Positions 43,383-54,536 of a stretch of DNA of 64,000 nt are shown in pieces. A program made the translations under genes and the position numbers. Within the stretch, counting starts at the first letter, position 1, and the number at the start of each line of letters is the position of its first letter. The stretch comes from Monodelphis domestica (Eukaryota > Chordata > Mammalia > Didelphimorphia > Didelphidae). The DNA lies in the NCBI RefSeq assembly GCF_027887165.1, contig NC_077227.1, positions 355,808,850-355,872,849 of the forward strand, given 5' to 3'. Under the pieces are notes generated by a model. It searched no databases. It was not told where the DNA came from and saw only the letters and a list, made by a program, of their open reading frames with translations.

Positions 43383-44225
43383 AATTTATTTTTATTTATT
43401 TAGAATATTTTCCCACAGTTACAGGATTCATGTTTTTTCCTTCCCCTCTTCCCTTCCCCCTTCCTGGAGCTGATAAGCACTTCCACTGGGTTATACATGT
43501 CATTTTTCCAAGCCTATTTCCACATATAATATTATTAATATTTGTAATAGTGTTCTTCTAAAGCCCAAACTCCAGTCATATATCCATCAAACCATATAAT
43601 CAGTCATATGGTTTTATTCTGTGTTTCTGCTCCCACAATTCTTTCCCTGGATGTGGATAACATTCTTTCTCATAAGTCCCTTGGGATTGTCCTGGGTCTT
43701 TGCATTGCTACTAGTAAAGAAGTCCATTACATTTGATTGTGCCTCAATGTTTCAGTTTCTGTGTTGTAAAAAATAGACTCGAATATAGGACTACAATCCC
43801 CACAAGCCTTTGCTCCACTTCCCCAAAATGCTTTGTAATCTCACGGGAATTCTGAGGTGGGCTGAGATTGAGGAAGGATTTAAGCTGGTGGCAAAGGTTT
43901 TTGGGTCTCTTTTGGACTTCCGTTTTGGAGCAGAGGCGTCTCTTCCATGATGTGAGATTATTTTGTCTAGGCCTCTGGCCTAGGCACATGTTTCTTACTT
44001 GTAAATTCTTTAATCCTTAATCCTTAATAAACCTCTAAAAAATATAATACTCCTTGCAGAGAGAAACTAATTTCTACCTGCCTCAGTCTCCCCTAAATTT
44101 TAACTGTTACAGTGTACAATGTTCTCTTGGTTCTGCTCATTTCATTCTGCATTCATCATTCTGCATCAATTCCTGGAGATCTTTCCAGTTCACATAGAAA
44201 TCCTCCAGTTCTTCTCTATAATTGG
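43383..44225 (-). mobile_element. L1-E 3' fragment split by a solo LTR
   Basis: L1 3' UTR and the end of ORF2 on the minus strand (43383-43764), resuming at 44116 with 'acaatgttctcttggttctgctc'. The break is exactly filled by the LTR at 43765-44111 plus its duplication. Confidence 0.88.
43765..44111 (+). mobile_element. Solo LTR of family X with 4-bp TSD
   Basis: A 347-bp LTR with inverted ends TGTAA...TTACA, containing TTAATAAACCTC as a poly(A) signal. It is flanked by GTGT at 43761-43764 and 44112-44115. Removing the LTR and one GTGT restores the L1 wording ctgtgtacaatg, so the boundaries and the 4-bp duplication are secure. A 4-bp duplication is typical of gammaretrovirus-like integrases. 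Confidence 0.93.
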
Positions 44226-44279
44226 TTTTTTAAAGAAGTATACTGAAAGTGTGAAAAACTACATTTCTATTATAGTACT

Positions 44280-44475
44280 ATTGTACTAGTTCACACTTAA
44301 TTCACAAGTCACTTTCTTTGCAACCATGCTTTGAGGTAGTTAATGCAAATAGTCTGGCCACCAATTCCAAAGGTTAAGGGTCTTATATGTGTCCATACAG
44401 ACCAGTGAGTGGCATAGTCATGATTTGAAACCAGGCCTTCTGATTCCAAATCTAGTTTTCTTTCCATTAGTCTCT
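44280..44475 (-). repeat. MIR-class SINE fragment
   Basis: Antisense MIR blocks ('tttgaggtagttaatgcaa', 'gatttgaaaccaggccttctgattcc') are visible; high divergence. Confidence 0.45.
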
Positions 44476-44726
44476 AAGGTTACTGAAATGTGTTATAACT
44501 GTACAGACATGTGGCTAGATAGGTATTTGACTCATTTTTTCTTTTTAGTGAGGGATAATGGAAACTGTAATCTTTAAAAAAAAGACCTGTTGATATCCTG
44601 TTTTTACATTACCTACTTTCTCCATCATATCCCTTTTCCTCCTCCAGAGGCCCATGAGACCTATTTTCATGTGTTGCTTATAGATAAGCTCTGAAGTTAA
44701 TTCTAAAAAGTATTCCATACTCCAAA

Positions 44727-45246
44727 GGAAGCTCAAAGGAACAACGAACTGGAGGAATTCCATGTGAACTGGAATGACCTCCAGGAATTGCTGCAGAGTG
44801 AGAGGAGCAGAACCAGGAGAACATTGTACACAGAGACCGATACACTGTGGTACAATTGAATGTAATGGACTTCTCCATTAGTGACAATACAGTGCTCTTG
44901 AACAACTAGGATGGATTTACGAGAAAGAACACTATCCATGGAGGGATTTACGAGAAAGAACACTATCCACATTCAGAGGAAAAACCGTGGGAGTAGAAAC
45001 ACAGAAGAAAAACAACAACTTGATTACATGGGTTGAGGAGGATATGGCTGGGGATGTAGACTCTAAATGATCATCCTAGGGCAAACATCAACAACACGGA
45101 AATAGAGTCTGATCAAGGACACATGTAAAACCCAGTGGAATTGCATGCCAGCTACGGGAAGAGGTGGGGGAGGGAAGGGAAAGAATTGGATTCTTGTAAC
45201 CAAGGAATAATCTTCTAAATTGACTAAATAAAATTAAAAAAAAAAG
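44727..45246 (+). mobile_element. L1 3' end in sense orientation
   Basis: About 520 bp of L1: the end of ORF2, a 3' UTR and an A-tail at 45236-45246. It is the only young-looking L1 in the window in the same orientation as MRPL22. An internal 33-bp direct duplication lies at 44910-44975. AATAAAATT precedes the tail. Confidence 0.9.
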
Positions 45247-45462
45247 AGGTAATCCAAAAAGTACTTAAGCAATGGTAGGACTATTGGAATGGAGCCTTCA
45301 TAAGTTCTAAGTTCTTTATAGGGCAATAGCACTTGGAGGTTTAAGTTCTGGCATGGTTTTTGAGTGTTTCTCTCTGTGTCATTTTATAATTTTTTTGCAC
45401 ATGATTCTTGCCTTAGAATCACTTCAAGCTACACAGAAAAATCAGTTTTTTAAAAAGTGGTA

Positions 45463-45640
45463 TTACAGAAGTAGCTAGATGGCACAGTAGATAGAATGCT
45501 AGGCCTGGAGCCAAGAGGACCTGGGTTCAAATTTGGCCTTCTAAGCTGTGTGACCCTGGGAAAATCATTTAACCTTGTTCATTTAACCCTTGCCCTTCTG
45601 TCTTAGAATTGTTACTGTTAGAAAATAAGACTAAAAAAAC
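45463..45640 (+). mobile_element. CORE-SINE/WSINE-type tRNA-derived SINE
   Basis: tRNA-like head with 'agctagatggcacagtagatag' and box B-like GGGTTCAAATTTGG, then 'gctgtgtgaccctgggaaaatc' and a 'gcccttctgtcttagaattg' tail. Sense orientation. Confidence 0.7.
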
Positions 45641-45835
45641 AGTATTAAACAACTTAGTCATTCCAATTTATTTAGTAGAATTGTCTCTAAATACTTTTTT
45701 GGCAGGCATAAAAAATCAGGTTCACCTAGAAAAGATGAAAATTGGCCAAGATCGAAGGTATTTAAAAGAATTTGTTGCTGGTTCTCTTGATACCTCTCAA
45801 AAAGAGATCTAAAAGTGTTTTGAGAAGTAATGTGG

Positions 45836-46420
45836 GGTAATGGAAAGAGTAATAGATCTAAAATCAGGATATCTAATTCTCAGCCTCCCACTTGCTAGTG
45901 TCTTGCTCTGCATTCATAGACAAGTGTCTTCATCTCTCTGGATCTCAATTCCCTTACCTGTAAATTGAGAGAGGGGAACTAGTTGAACTTTAAGAGTCCT
46001 TCCATATGGCATCATTTATATTAGAAGACCCCTTTATGTTTCTGACAAAACCCAGGTCTGGTATTTTCTAGGTTTTGTACCAAGATCCCTTCTTTCTCTT
46101 ATGTTGCTTAATCAAAAATCTTTCCTGATTCTTCCTCAATCTCTGCTGCTAGTGTCCTTTCTATCAAAGTTCCCTTGTATTTATTTTATATTTGTTCTGT
46201 GTAGACTTCAGACTTTGGATTCTATATTTGGATCTGGAATGAACTTCAGAGATCATTCATTTCACCTGTACCATATTATTGAAGAAGAAATTGAGATTTA
46301 GAGAACAAAAGTATCTTGCTAAAGATAATATGAATAGTTAATTGAAGTGGCAGGATTCAACACTTGGTCCTTTAATTCCAAATTCACCATTCTTTCTACT
46401 GTACAAAGATGTCTCTCTCA
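45836..46420. repeat. MIR-class and L2-like fragments
   Basis: A sense MIR-like block lies at 45836-46015, an antisense one at about 46205-46400 and an L2 3'-end-like block at 46420-46525 ('cctagcacagtgcttggtatag'). No gene is recognised. Confidence 0.5.
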
Positions 46421-46614
46421 GTAGAATGTAAGCTCTTTGAGGCCAGAGTCTGACTTTTTAAACTTTCTTTCTTCATTTCCTAGCACAGTGCTTGGTATAG
46501 TATAGACACTTAATAAATGCTTTTTGAGGTCTTACCAGCTCCCATAGTCTATGGTTCTTTGATTTTAATTGTCAAGGTAGTTACTTCGAAGGATAAAACA
46601 TGTATGTAAATTCT

Positions 46615-47001
46615 TTTTATTGTTTAGTTGTTTTAGCCCTGTCTGATTCTTTGTGACCCTGTTTGGGATTTTTTTTTTTTTGCAAAGATATTGGAATGGT
46701 TTTTATTTTATTTTATTTTATTATTATTATTTTAGAATTGAAAAATTTTATTTAATTAATTGATTTAGAATAGTTTTCCATGGTTACATGATTCATGTTC
46801 TTTTCCTCCCCTCCTCCACTGCCCTCCCCCGGTAGCCAACTGGAATGGATTTTTTTTTTCTTTTCCTGCTCATTTTACAGATGAGGAAATTGAGACAAAC
46901 AGGGTTTAGTGACTTGTACAGGGTCACACAGTGTCTGAGACGGTATTTGAACTTAGGTCTTCCTGATTCCAGGCTGTATACTCTATTCACCTTGCTGCCC
47001 C
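46615..47001 (-). mobile_element. CORE-SINE with RTE/BovB-like tail, with 11-bp TSD
   Basis: On the minus strand: a tRNA-like head, box B-like GTTCAAATACC, a core ending 'cctcatctgtaaaatgagcagg', and a tail 'gggtcacaaagaatcagac' followed by 'aaaacaactaaacaa'. atgtaaattct (46604-46614) and atataaattct (47002-47012) flank it. An L1 3' stub is nested at 46704-46840. Confidence 0.8.
46704..46840 (-). mobile_element. L1 3'-end stub nested in a SINE
   Basis: About 140 bp of L1 3' UTR with a TTTTA/ATT-rich tail. TGGAATGG is repeated on both sides (46692-46699 and 46841-46848), and removal of the stub restores the SINE. Confidence 0.85.
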
Positions 47002-47679
47002 ATATAAATTCTGGTCTATGTTAAAAACAGCAAACCAACTATATTAATTACTTAAAAGCCTTCTTATTTAAATACTTCAAGGAACTCTTAAGTTCATCAG
47101 TGTGACTATCCTTTCCATTGAAGCACATTTCAGTGATGCTCTTCAAGAATTTCAGTGGCTAAAAAATTTCTTGCCTCTTGGGCAACCTAGTGATGAACCT
47201 CTGAGCTTATGTAGGTGTTAGCAGACATTCAGTAAGTACCACCCCAGACCTGTTCTCAACATCTTGGGAGGAACTGCCAGCATTTGTACTTACTGGCATC
47301 ACCTTTGTGAGCCCATAGTCATCTCTGTGCCACTATGAGGTATCAAAGTAGGACTTCAGGAGTACTTGATTGTCTCGTCCCATTGATAAGTCTTCCTTTT
47401 GGGAAGGGCAGCAATTGCTAACTAAATTTGGATAAGGATTGGGACCCTAGATAGTTTTGGTACCTTTAGTCTTTGGGCTTTTTTTTTAATTCCTTTCTCC
47501 TGTCTCCATAGTTCTTCATGTAGCAAATTGATTTGTGATTCTTTGGTTTCTGAGAATTATCAGTCAATTTTTTTAGAGAGGAAATATGACTTGCATGAGG
47601 TAACAAGATGGTAAGTAGCAGCAGTAGGATTCAAATCAAGGTTCTTTAACTCTAGATTCACCATTCTTTCCATTGTAGG

Positions 47680-47900
47680 TAGTGGGATGAGTAGAACTTG
47701 AGTCTTGGCACTGAGAAGCCCTGACAAAATCCTTCTTCAGATGTTTACTAGCTGTGTGACCCTGGCCAAGTTACTCTCAATCTCAGTTTCCTTCTGTATA
47801 AAAGGGAATCATAATAGCACCTACTTCTCAAAGCTGTTGTAAAGGTCAAATACGATGGTATATGTTTTGCAAACCTTAAAGAATTAAATAAATTCTAGCT
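47680..47900 (+). repeat. MIR-class SINE (sense)
   Basis: The core 'actagctgtgtgaccctggccaag' and 'ctcagtttccttctgtataaa' is in MIR sense order, with a terminal region 'caaagctgttgtaaaggtcaaatacg'. Confidence 0.7.
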
Positions 47901-48244
47901 ATAATATTACACATTACAGTAGGGCCCCCTTTACCCAAGATTTCACTTTCTGAGATTTTAGTTATCTGAGGTCAACCTAAAGCACTGGAGGTCTGCCTGA
48001 GGCAGCCCTTTCCTCCCAGCAGCAATTTCTGCTGATTCCATTTTCACTTTTTTTTTTAGGGTTTTCTTGAGGAGGGGAGTGGGAGCCAAAGAGTGCTAAG
48101 CTGAGGAACAGGAATGAGGAGAGAGATCACATATATGTGGGGATCAGCAGGTGCTCACTTATATCCAAAGTTTCAGCTTTATGCAGTAGGTATTGAAATG
48201 TATTGCCTGTGAAATGGCTCTTTATTATTATTTACAGTATGAGT

Positions 48245-49645
48245 TCCTTAACCATGTCACATCCTTTAACCAAAAGCATCCCTTAGGGTTCTTCCTTTGG
48301 CATTCTTCTCTTTATACTACATTTGATAATCTCATCAACTCTTGTAGATGATTTTCAGATCTACCTAGCCTGCCCTAATCTCTCTACTCACCTCCAGAAT
48401 TGTGCCTCCAACGGACTTTTAAATATCCTGAACTGAATACCCAGTAGGCATCTTTAAGCATGTGTAAAATTGAACTCATTCTCTTTCCCCCTTTACTGTA
48501 CCTCCTTTTGCCCCCAACTTCCCTGTTACTATTTTTTTTAGCTCTTTTTAAAAATTGTATTTTTTTTTCTTGGTTACATACCGAAATAATTTTTAACATT
48601 TGTTTTCTGACATTTTGCTATTTAAGTTCTCTCCTTCCCTCCCTCTTCCCCACTCCCTGAGGCAGCAAGCAATATGTTATACATGTGCTATCATGCAATA
48701 CCTATTTCCATATTTGTCATGCAATGAAGGAAGACTCATAATTGCACATTTAAGGAAAAACTCTTTAAGAAAATAAAGTGAAAAATCTTCCCTGTTACTT
48801 GAGGGCAACATCATTTTCCCAATCCCTCAGTCTCAGAACGAAGGAGTCATCCTGGACTCTCATTCCCTGTATCCAAGCTGTTATCAAGACCTGTCGATTT
48901 CACCTTTGCAACATCTCTTGAATACATACCTTTCTGACACATTGCTCTAATGCAGGTTCTCATAATTGGACTGTTATAAAAATCAGCTGGTTAGTGGATC
49001 CGCTTGCGTCAAGTCTTTTCCCCACTCCAATCCACCCTCCGTTCAGCCTCCAAAGAGATTTTTGTAATGCATGGGTCTGACCATGTTACCCCCATATGCA
49101 GTAGACTCCAGTGGCTACTTATCACCTCTAAGATCAAATACTCTTTTTGATATTCAAAGTCCTTCATAATTGAGAACTCCGCCCCCTTCCAACCTTTCCA
49201 GTCTTTTTATACCTTAATTTCCTCCATGTGCTCCTCAGGCAAGTAGTACTGTCCTGAACAGGACACTTCATCTTTCATCTTTTCATTTTCTCAGACTGTC
49301 CCCCATGCCTGGAATGCTCTCCCTCCTCCTATCCACCTGTTGGCTTCCTTGGCTTCCTTTAAGTATCAACTAAAATCCCATCTTTTACAGAAAGCTTTCC
49401 CAATACCTCTTATTTCTAGTACCATCTTTAAATTATTTTCTACTTTTCCTACATATAGCTTGTTTGTATTTATTGTATTCTTGTTATTGTTTGCTTATTG
49501 TCTCCCCCATTATATTGTGTGCTTCTTGAGGGGCAGGGATTAACTTTTGCCTTTTATTTTATTTTATTTTATTTATTTATTTTGGTATCCTCAGTGCTTA
49601 GTACAGTGCTAGGCATATAGTAAGTGTTATATAATTGTTCAATTG
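48245..49645 (+). mobile_element. L2 LINE 3' region, interrupted by an older L1
   Basis: A long sense L2 copy covering the end of its ORF and the 3' UTR. Recognisable blocks include 'tgatgattttcagatctacct'-like sequence at 48350, 'gcctgtcgatttcacc'-like at 48890, 'catgcctggaatgctctccctcc' at 49303 and the terminal 'cttagtacagtgctaggcatatag'. An L1-like insert interrupts it at 48531-48786. Confidence 0.85.
48531..48786 (-). mobile_element. Older L1-family insert in L2, with 13-bp TSD
   Basis: A 256-bp LINE 3' end with its T-rich tail on the left. cttccctgttact occurs at 48518-48530 and 48787-48799. The L2 wording is continuous once the insert is removed. Confidence 0.88.
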
Positions 49646-49660
49646 AAAAATGTTAATTAA

Positions 49661-49691
49661 CATATATATATGTATATATATACATATATAT

Positions 49692-49763
<72 letters not shown>
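49661..49763. repeat. Compound (TA)n(CA)n(TA)n microsatellite
   Basis: About 100 bp of alternating TA/TG-rich and pure CA units just beyond the L2 end. It is likely polymorphic. Confidence 0.95.
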
Positions 49764-49764
<1 letters not shown>

Positions 49765-49829
49765 TCCCTTCCACATTTTAGGATTTAGGAGTGTGACACC
49801 CACACTAGTTGGAAAATCTGTGTAAGATT

Positions 49830-50031
49830 AAAAAAAAAAAATAAACCCTTACCTTCTGCTTTAGAATCAATATTGTGTATTGGTTCCAAGGCAGAAGAGT
49901 GGTGAGGGCTAGGCAATGAGGGTTAAGTGACTTGCCCAGGGTTACACTGCTAGAAGTGTCTGAGGCCAGATTTGAACCTAGGACCTTCCCTCTCTGGGCC
50001 TGACAATCCATTGAGCTACCCTGTTGCCCCA
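49830..50031 (-). mobile_element. Marsupial tRNA-derived SINE, with 12-bp TSD
   Basis: Full copy, antisense to MRPL22, flanked by ctgtgtaagatt at 49818-49829 and 50032-50043. Confidence 0.92.
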
Positions 50032-50149
50032 CTGTGTAAGATTTTTTGACCTTCCCTTTGTGTCAGAGAAGTGTGAATTGTTTCTTTTTATTTCATGGGT
50101 TGTTTATGGTACCTTATACATTTAGGAATTACTAAACTTTTGCTATTGT

Positions 50150-50720
50150 TGATTTAAACATTTAAAATTTTTTTCTCTTATTGCATGTTGATACAATTTT
50201 TAATAATTGTATTCTGACATTTTGCAATCCATGTTCTCTCCCTCCCTTCCACCCTTGCCTGTCATGAAGATGGCAGTTAAGAAAATATATCTTATACATG
50301 TATTATCAGATAATAAATATTTCCATGTTCATCACATTGTGAAAGAAGACATATATTACTTAAGAGAAAAATTCATGGAGGAAATAATATGAAGAATGGT
50401 ATGCTTCAGTCTGTATTTAGACTGTCTATTCTTTTTGGTGTTGGTGTTTATCCTTTTTTTGTTATGAATCCCTTGGGGTTGTCCTGGATCCTTGCATTGC
50501 TGATAATAGTTAAGTCACGTACAGTTGGGTCATTGCACATTATTGCTGTTACTGTGTACAATCTTCTCTTGTTTCTGTTTACTTCAATTCATATCAGTTC
50601 ATATAAGTCTTTCCAGGTTTTTTTTGTGATAATCTAGTTTGTCATTTCTTATGGCACACTAGTATCCCATTAGAGGCATATATCATGACTTGTTCAGCCA
50701 TTCTTCAGTAGAAGAGTTAT
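50150..50720 (-). mobile_element. Old L1-family fragment
   Basis: Diverged L1 3' region: 'tgggttgtcctggatccttgcattgctga' and 'ttgttcagccattcttcagtagaag' are the diagnostic blocks. Confidence 0.7.
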
Positions 50721-51176
50721 TAAACTTTTAAAGATATCTCTATATTTCTAGTTTTTGTGGGATATCTGCTGGCTTTCACATTCTTTTTGTAAACCTTAAC
50801 TTTTTACTTATTTTAAAATTAAAAAAGAAATTGTGTATATCTATGGTATTAAAACATAAAATATGTGGATACAACAATATCCATATATTTTATCCATTTT
50901 GGGGTTTCTAAGCTACTTATGTGTTTTTTGCAGCTTCTGCAAAACTCTTCCAAAATTTCCATTTGATTTCTTATCCTGGCCTTCCCTGCACTGGGGAAAA
51001 GTTGTGATGTGAAGGGTTGCCTATATATATGTATATGTACATACATTCACACATATGTATGTGCATATTTTATACTAGTATATGTATATTTTTCCCCCCA
51101 TTGGGGTTGAATTTGTGATTTCATTCCAGTATGGAAATTTCCTCAATTGATGCAGATAGTCTCTCTAATTTGAGGC

Positions 51177-51440
51177 AGGTGGGTAGTACAGTGAATAGTG
51201 CATTAGGCTTGGAGTTAGACTTGAATTCAAATTTGGCCTCAGACAGTTACTAGCTATGTGAACCTGGGCAGATCATTTAACCTCTATTTGCCGCAATTTC
51301 CTAATCTGTAAAAAGGAGATCATAATAATAGCTACTTCTCAGGATTATTGTGAGGATCAAATGAAATAATAATAAAATATAAATAATAATTAGCATAGTG
51401 CCTGTTACATAGTAAGTGCGTTACTATTATTATTATTGTC
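51177..51440 (+). mobile_element. CORE-SINE (sense)
   Basis: tRNA-like head ('gtgggtagtacagtgaatagtg', box B-like TTCAAATTTGG), core 'actagctatgtgaacctgggcag', and a terminal (ATT)n tract. Sense orientation, moderately diverged. Confidence 0.7.
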
Positions 51441-52770
51441 ATATGTAGTCTTAGTTGTCTGAGGACCACTGTCATATGACTAGCATGTGTCAGAGTCAAA
51501 ATTAACCTGTCTTCTAAACTTCATTACTCACCCTCTATTCACTAGATACATTTAGATCTATGTGTGATTTCTCAATGTGGGTATTCCCTCTGTCAGTGTA
51601 TATCCCATTCTGTCCCCTTATATCCTCTTATCCTATGTGATTCTTGTACTGCAGAGAAGCTTTTCATTATGCATGATTCTTTCCTGTGTCTCTTTTAATA
51701 TTTTGTGATTATTTCATCACAGGGATATTCCTCTGATAGTCTGGTATCTCTTGCTCTTGCCTTATGTGACCAGCCCAACTACTTTTCCTATCATATATTT
51801 CTTGTGCTCCAAACTGTAGTGGTATTCCAAAATTCAGAATCATACAGTATCATCAACAAACTGTCAAAAATGTGATTGTTGTTTGATAGGTGGAAGGTGG
51901 TGGCAGCAGCAGCAGCAACTTGGTGTTGTCCATAATTTCCCAAAAAAAATCCAGACTGTTCTCTTTATACTGTTCAGTCCAGGACCCATCTCACTGTCTT
52001 GCTATTTCTATCCATTTTATATATACTAAAAAACCAACTCACTGGACTTGCTATCCAACTTGATGTTCTAGTCTGGACAATAGGGATTTTTTTCTTTTTA
52101 CATTTAGTTTTCACACACATTTGTGTGTGCATTTGTTGGCATATATTTATTTATATTTGTTTAGATGTGTGGATTTATAGATAGAGGGAACTTCTGGTAA
52201 AGAAAGTCCTCCACCAATGCATATCAGTTATTTCCACACTGTTCAGTTTTAGCGTCTTGAATATTGAGTGGTCAAATGAATTGTCAGGGGTTACACAACC
52301 ACAATGTGTCAGAGGAGGAACTTGAACCTGGATCTTTCTGACTGAGGCCTTTATCTATTCTGTATGCCACACTTCCTCTTGTGTACTTTTCTCTTAGATT
52401 AAGAATACATTTTATTTTTTTTAATTTTAGGGCATTATTTTCAAAGGCAGTAGGAGAAGCATTTTGTTATACATATTCTTAAAAGTTGTGTGACTTTTTC
52501 TTACAACTGAATATCATTCTGGTCTAGAAGCCCTTTTCCAACTTCCTTCTCCATCTCTCATCATTTTAGAAGTCTGGGTAATAGGACAAAAGGCCTTTCT
52601 TTAGGAAATGAATTGAATGGTAACCAATGTAGAATAAAGGTAGACAAACAAACAAGATTAAAATGAAGAAATAAATATAAAAATAATTGTGAATAAATAA
52701 TAATAAAGTAAATATTTAATAAACTTGTCTTGTTAAGATTAGTGCCTTCCTTACCTCCTGAAGTGATTGA
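51441..52770. other. Intron 3 sequence, mostly unassigned
   Basis: An antisense MIR-class piece is visible at about 52255-52380. A short (AGC)n run lies at 51904-51917. No exon is recognised. Confidence 0.5.
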
Positions 52771-52980
52771 GCTTTTAAAATTTTTATTTTTATAAACCCT
52801 TACCTTCTGTCTTGGAATCAATATTGATTCCAAGGCAGAAGAGTGATAAGGGCTAGGCAATGGAGGTTAAGTGACTTGCCCAGGGTCACCCAGCTAGGAA
52901 GTGTCTGAGGCTGGATTTGAACGTAGGACCTCCTGTCTCTAGGCCTGGCTCTCAATCCATTGAGCCGCCCAGCTGCCCCC
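52771..52980 (-). mobile_element. Marsupial tRNA-derived SINE, with 10-bp TSD
   Basis: Full copy, antisense to MRPL22, flanked by aagtgattga at 52761-52770 and 52981-52990. It lies 520 bp before exon 4. Confidence 0.92.
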
Positions 52981-53364
52981 AAGTGATTGAATTCTTGACT
53001 TATTTAAGGGCCATCTCCTTTCCCCCCTTTTCCTGAAGAGGGATATATCCCTTAGAGATGATGTCTTCTCTATTCAGAATGATTAAATTGATCACAAGAA
53101 GAGGTCCAAAAGGGAATGGGATAGTGACTACTGTTAGGAGACTTCTAAAATGTAAACCCAAAATGATATTCTAACATATTATCATCTTTTTCTTGTTCAA
53201 GATTCCTATAATACATTACCTTACTCTGCTTTGGGAGAGGGACATGTCTGAGGATATGGGGGTGGGGAGGACTATTTTCATTTGAACATCTTTCTTTGAG
53301 CTAGAAATGGCTTGAATATTGGATTAATGTTAAATTAAAATGTTTCTGGTAGACTTGTGACTAA

Positions 53365-53574
<210 letters not shown>

Positions 53575-53659
53575 TAAAAATGACTAACTAGAATGTGAAG
53601 TATTTAAGAAAGGAGGCAATAGAATTTAATGCATGTGTTTTGAAAAAAATACATACTTT

Positions 53660-54518
53660 ATTTATTGAACTGAAATATTTTATTTAATTAATTTAGAGTA
53701 TTTTTTCATGGTTACATGATTCATGTTCTTTCCCTCCCCCACTTTCCCTGTAGCTGAAGCACAATTCCACTGGGTTTTACTTGTGTCATTGATCAAGACC
53801 TATTTCCATATTATTGATAATTGCAGTAGGGTGATCGTTTAGAGTCTACATCCACAGTCATATCTCCATCAACCCATGTGGTCAAGCAGTTGTTTTTCTT
53901 CTGTGTTTCTATTCCCACAGTTCTTCCTCTGGATGTGGATAGTGTTCTTTCTCATAAGTCCCTCAGAATTGTCCTGGATCATTGCATTGCTGCTAGTAGA
54001 GAAGTCCATTACATTCAATTGTACCACAGTGTATATCAGTCTCTGTGTACGGTGTCCTCCTGGGTCTGTTCCTTTTACTCTGCATCAATTCTTGGAGGTT
54101 ATTCCGGCTCACATGTAATTCCTCCAGTTCATTATTCTTTTGAGTACAATAGTATTCCATCACCAACAGATACCACAATTTGTTCAGCCATTCCCCAATT
54201 GGAGGGTATCCCCTCATTTTCCAATTTTTTGCTACCACAAAGAGCACAGCTATAAATATTTTTGTACATGTCTTTTTCCCTATGATCTCTTTGGGGTATT
54301 AACCCAGCAGTGCTGTGGCTGGATCAAAGGGTAGACAGTCTTTTAGCGTCCTTTGGGCATAGTTCCAAATTGCCATTCAGAATGGTTGGATCAGTTCACA
54401 ACTCCACCAGCAATGCATTAATGTCCCAATCCCTTCCAACATTTATTACTTTCCTTTGCTGTCATATTAGCTAATCTGCTAGGTGTGAGATAGTACCTCA
54501 GAGTTGTTTTGATTTGCA
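53660..54518 (-). mobile_element. L1-F 3' fragment
   Basis: About 860 bp of L1 3' UTR and ORF2 end, antisense. AAAAAAATACATACTTT near 53643-53659 and AAAAAAATTACATACTTT near 54519-54536 look like a target duplication with one indel. The ORF2 C-terminal wording (NKLWYLLVMEYYC) is seen in the minus frame at 54247-53993. Confidence 0.88.
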
Positions 54519-54536
54519 AAAAAATTACATACTTTT

